A DNA stretch of 7,379 nt from Microthrixaceae bacterium (GTDB lineage Bacteria; Actinomycetota; Acidimicrobiia; Acidimicrobiales; Acidimicrobilacustridaceae): the NCBI GenBank assembly GCA_947455015.1, contig CANGMY010000069.1, positions 1-7,379 of the forward strand. The letters run 5' to 3'. Below the pieces are notes generated by a model. That model was given only the letters and a program-made list of their open reading frames with translations, was not told where the DNA came from and did no database searches. This document shows, piece by piece, positions 6,568-7,379 of this stretch (positions within the stretch are counted from its first letter, which is position 1; every line of letters begins with the position of its first letter). Made by a program: the position numbers and the translations under genes.

Positions 6568-6573
6568 CGTCTC

Positions 6574-7379
6574 GTGGCTCTCGATCCGCAAGCAAAGGTC
6601 ATTCTCGATCTCATGGCCGATTCCGGCTTCACGTTCGAAGGGGCGACCCCTGAGGAACTGCGTGAACGCATGGGCATGACCGCTATGCCGAGTCCCATTG
6701 AATTGGCGAGCATCACCGATCGCACCATTCCTGGTCCTGCCGGCGACATTCCCGTTCGTATTTATCGCCCCAGCAACGACGCTGGCCTTCCCGTCACAGT
6801 CTTCTTCCATGGCGGCGGCTGGGTGATCGGTGATCTTGAATCCCATGACCATTGCTGTCGGACGATTGCGTCAAAGGCCGAATGCGTTGTTGTCGCTGTC
6901 GACTACCGCCTTGCGCCCGAAGCCAAGTTCCCCGCGGCAATCGACGATGCCTGGGCCGCAACCGAATGGGTGGCAACGCACGGCGATGAACTCAGCGTCG
7001 ACACTTCACGTCTCGCCGTTGCTGGTGACAGCGCCGGTGGAAACCTTGCGGCCGTTGTCGCCAATATCTCTCGCGATCACGAGCATGTTGAGGTCATTCA
7101 GCAAGCACTTCTCTATCCGGTGACCGATGGAACCTGTGATCGTCCTTCGATGGCGGAAAACGCCGAGGGGTACATGCTCACTCGAAATGCCATGGATTGG
7201 TTCCATGAGCACTACACCGTCACGGTGGAAGATCTCAGCGACCCGCGTTACTCGCCGATCCTCTCCGACCTCGCTGGCGCACCGCCTGCCGTCGTGGTCA
7301 CCGCTGGTTTCGACCCGCTGCGCGATCAGGGCAACGCCTATGCGGCCAAGCTCGTTGAAGCTGGCGTCGATGTCGATCA
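6574..7379 (+). CDS. Alpha/beta hydrolase, hormone-sensitive lipase (HSL/family IV esterase) type, 3' truncated by window
   Basis: The frame opens at GTG 6574 and stays open to the window end, giving 268 residues of a family usually about 300-330 long. Enzymes of this family are carboxylesterases or lipases acting on short acyl esters. VFFHGGGWVIGD (76-87) is the HSL oxyanion-hole motif. AVDYRLAPEAKFPAAIDDA (108-126) is a strongly conserved family stretch. VAGDSAGGNLA (149-159) is the nucleophile elbow with Ser153. FDPLRDQG (246-253) holds the likely catalytic Asp247. The catalytic His should lie just past the window end. The first 40 residues form a helical cap region, and no signal peptide is seen, so a cytoplasmic enzyme is likely. 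It starts 85 bp after the HAD gene with its own strong ribosome binding site and may be a separate transcript. The natural substrate cannot be told from sequence. Confidence 0.92.
   Translation, partial: MALDPQAKVILDLMADSGFTFEGATPEELRERMGMTAMPSPIELASITDRTIPGPAGDIPVRIYRPSNDAGLPVTVFFHGGGWVIGDLESHDHCCRTIASKAECVVVAVDYRLAPEAKFPAAIDDAWAATEWVATHGDELSVDTSRLAVAGDSAGGNLAAVVANISRDHEHVEVIQQALLYPVTDGTCDRPSMAENAEGYMLTRNAMDWFHEHYTVTVEDLSDPRYSPILSDLAGAPPAVVVTAGFDPLRDQGNAYAAKLVEAGVDVD

Noticed and set aside
1..7379. Mobile element, CRISPR array, tRNA or rRNA, defence or phage system
   Set aside because: No repeat array, terminal inverted repeats, transposase or integrase motifs, or tRNA-like structure was seen; nearly all of the window is explained by metabolic genes.

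Overview
The window reads as an ordinary, gene-dense chromosomal segment of a bacterium, probably an actinobacterium and possibly a member of Acidimicrobiia. That placement is an inference. It rests on the moderately GC-rich coding sequence with G/C-leaning third positions, the GTG starts, the small-type PurL followed by an iron-sulfur-type PurF, and two ATG starts that lack a Shine-Dalgarno but sit just downstream of a TANNNT -10-like box, the usual form of an actinobacterial leaderless promoter. All seven protein genes lie on the + strand. I see no RNA gene, insertion sequence, CRISPR array or phage gene.

Region 1 (1-3652) is a de novo purine biosynthesis block: the C-terminal half of purL (FGAM synthase, cut by the window edge), then purF (PRPP amidotransferase), then purM (AIR synthase). 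purL and purF are 3 bp apart, and purF and purM overlap by 8 bp, so they are almost certainly one transcript. The three enzymes carry out steps 4, 1 and 5 of the route from PRPP to IMP.

Region 2 (3653-4271) is a 61-bp gap with a candidate promoter, followed by pyrE (orotate phosphoribosyltransferase) of pyrimidine synthesis. PyrE uses PRPP, as PurF does.

Region 3 (4272-6488) is a 79-bp gap with an imperfect hairpin and a second candidate promoter. It is followed by a malic enzyme with an N-terminal ACT domain, and 5 bp later by a HAD-superfamily hydrolase whose first catalytic motif is atypical.

Region 4 (6489-7379) is an 85-bp gap with a dyad and a strong ribosome binding site, then the start of an HSL-family alpha/beta hydrolase that runs off the window end.

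I found no convincing sign of a new defence, mobile or RNA system. The observations most worth checking are the two look-alike leaderless promoters, the unknown ligand of the ACT domain on the malic enzyme, and the substituted catalytic motifs of the HAD protein.
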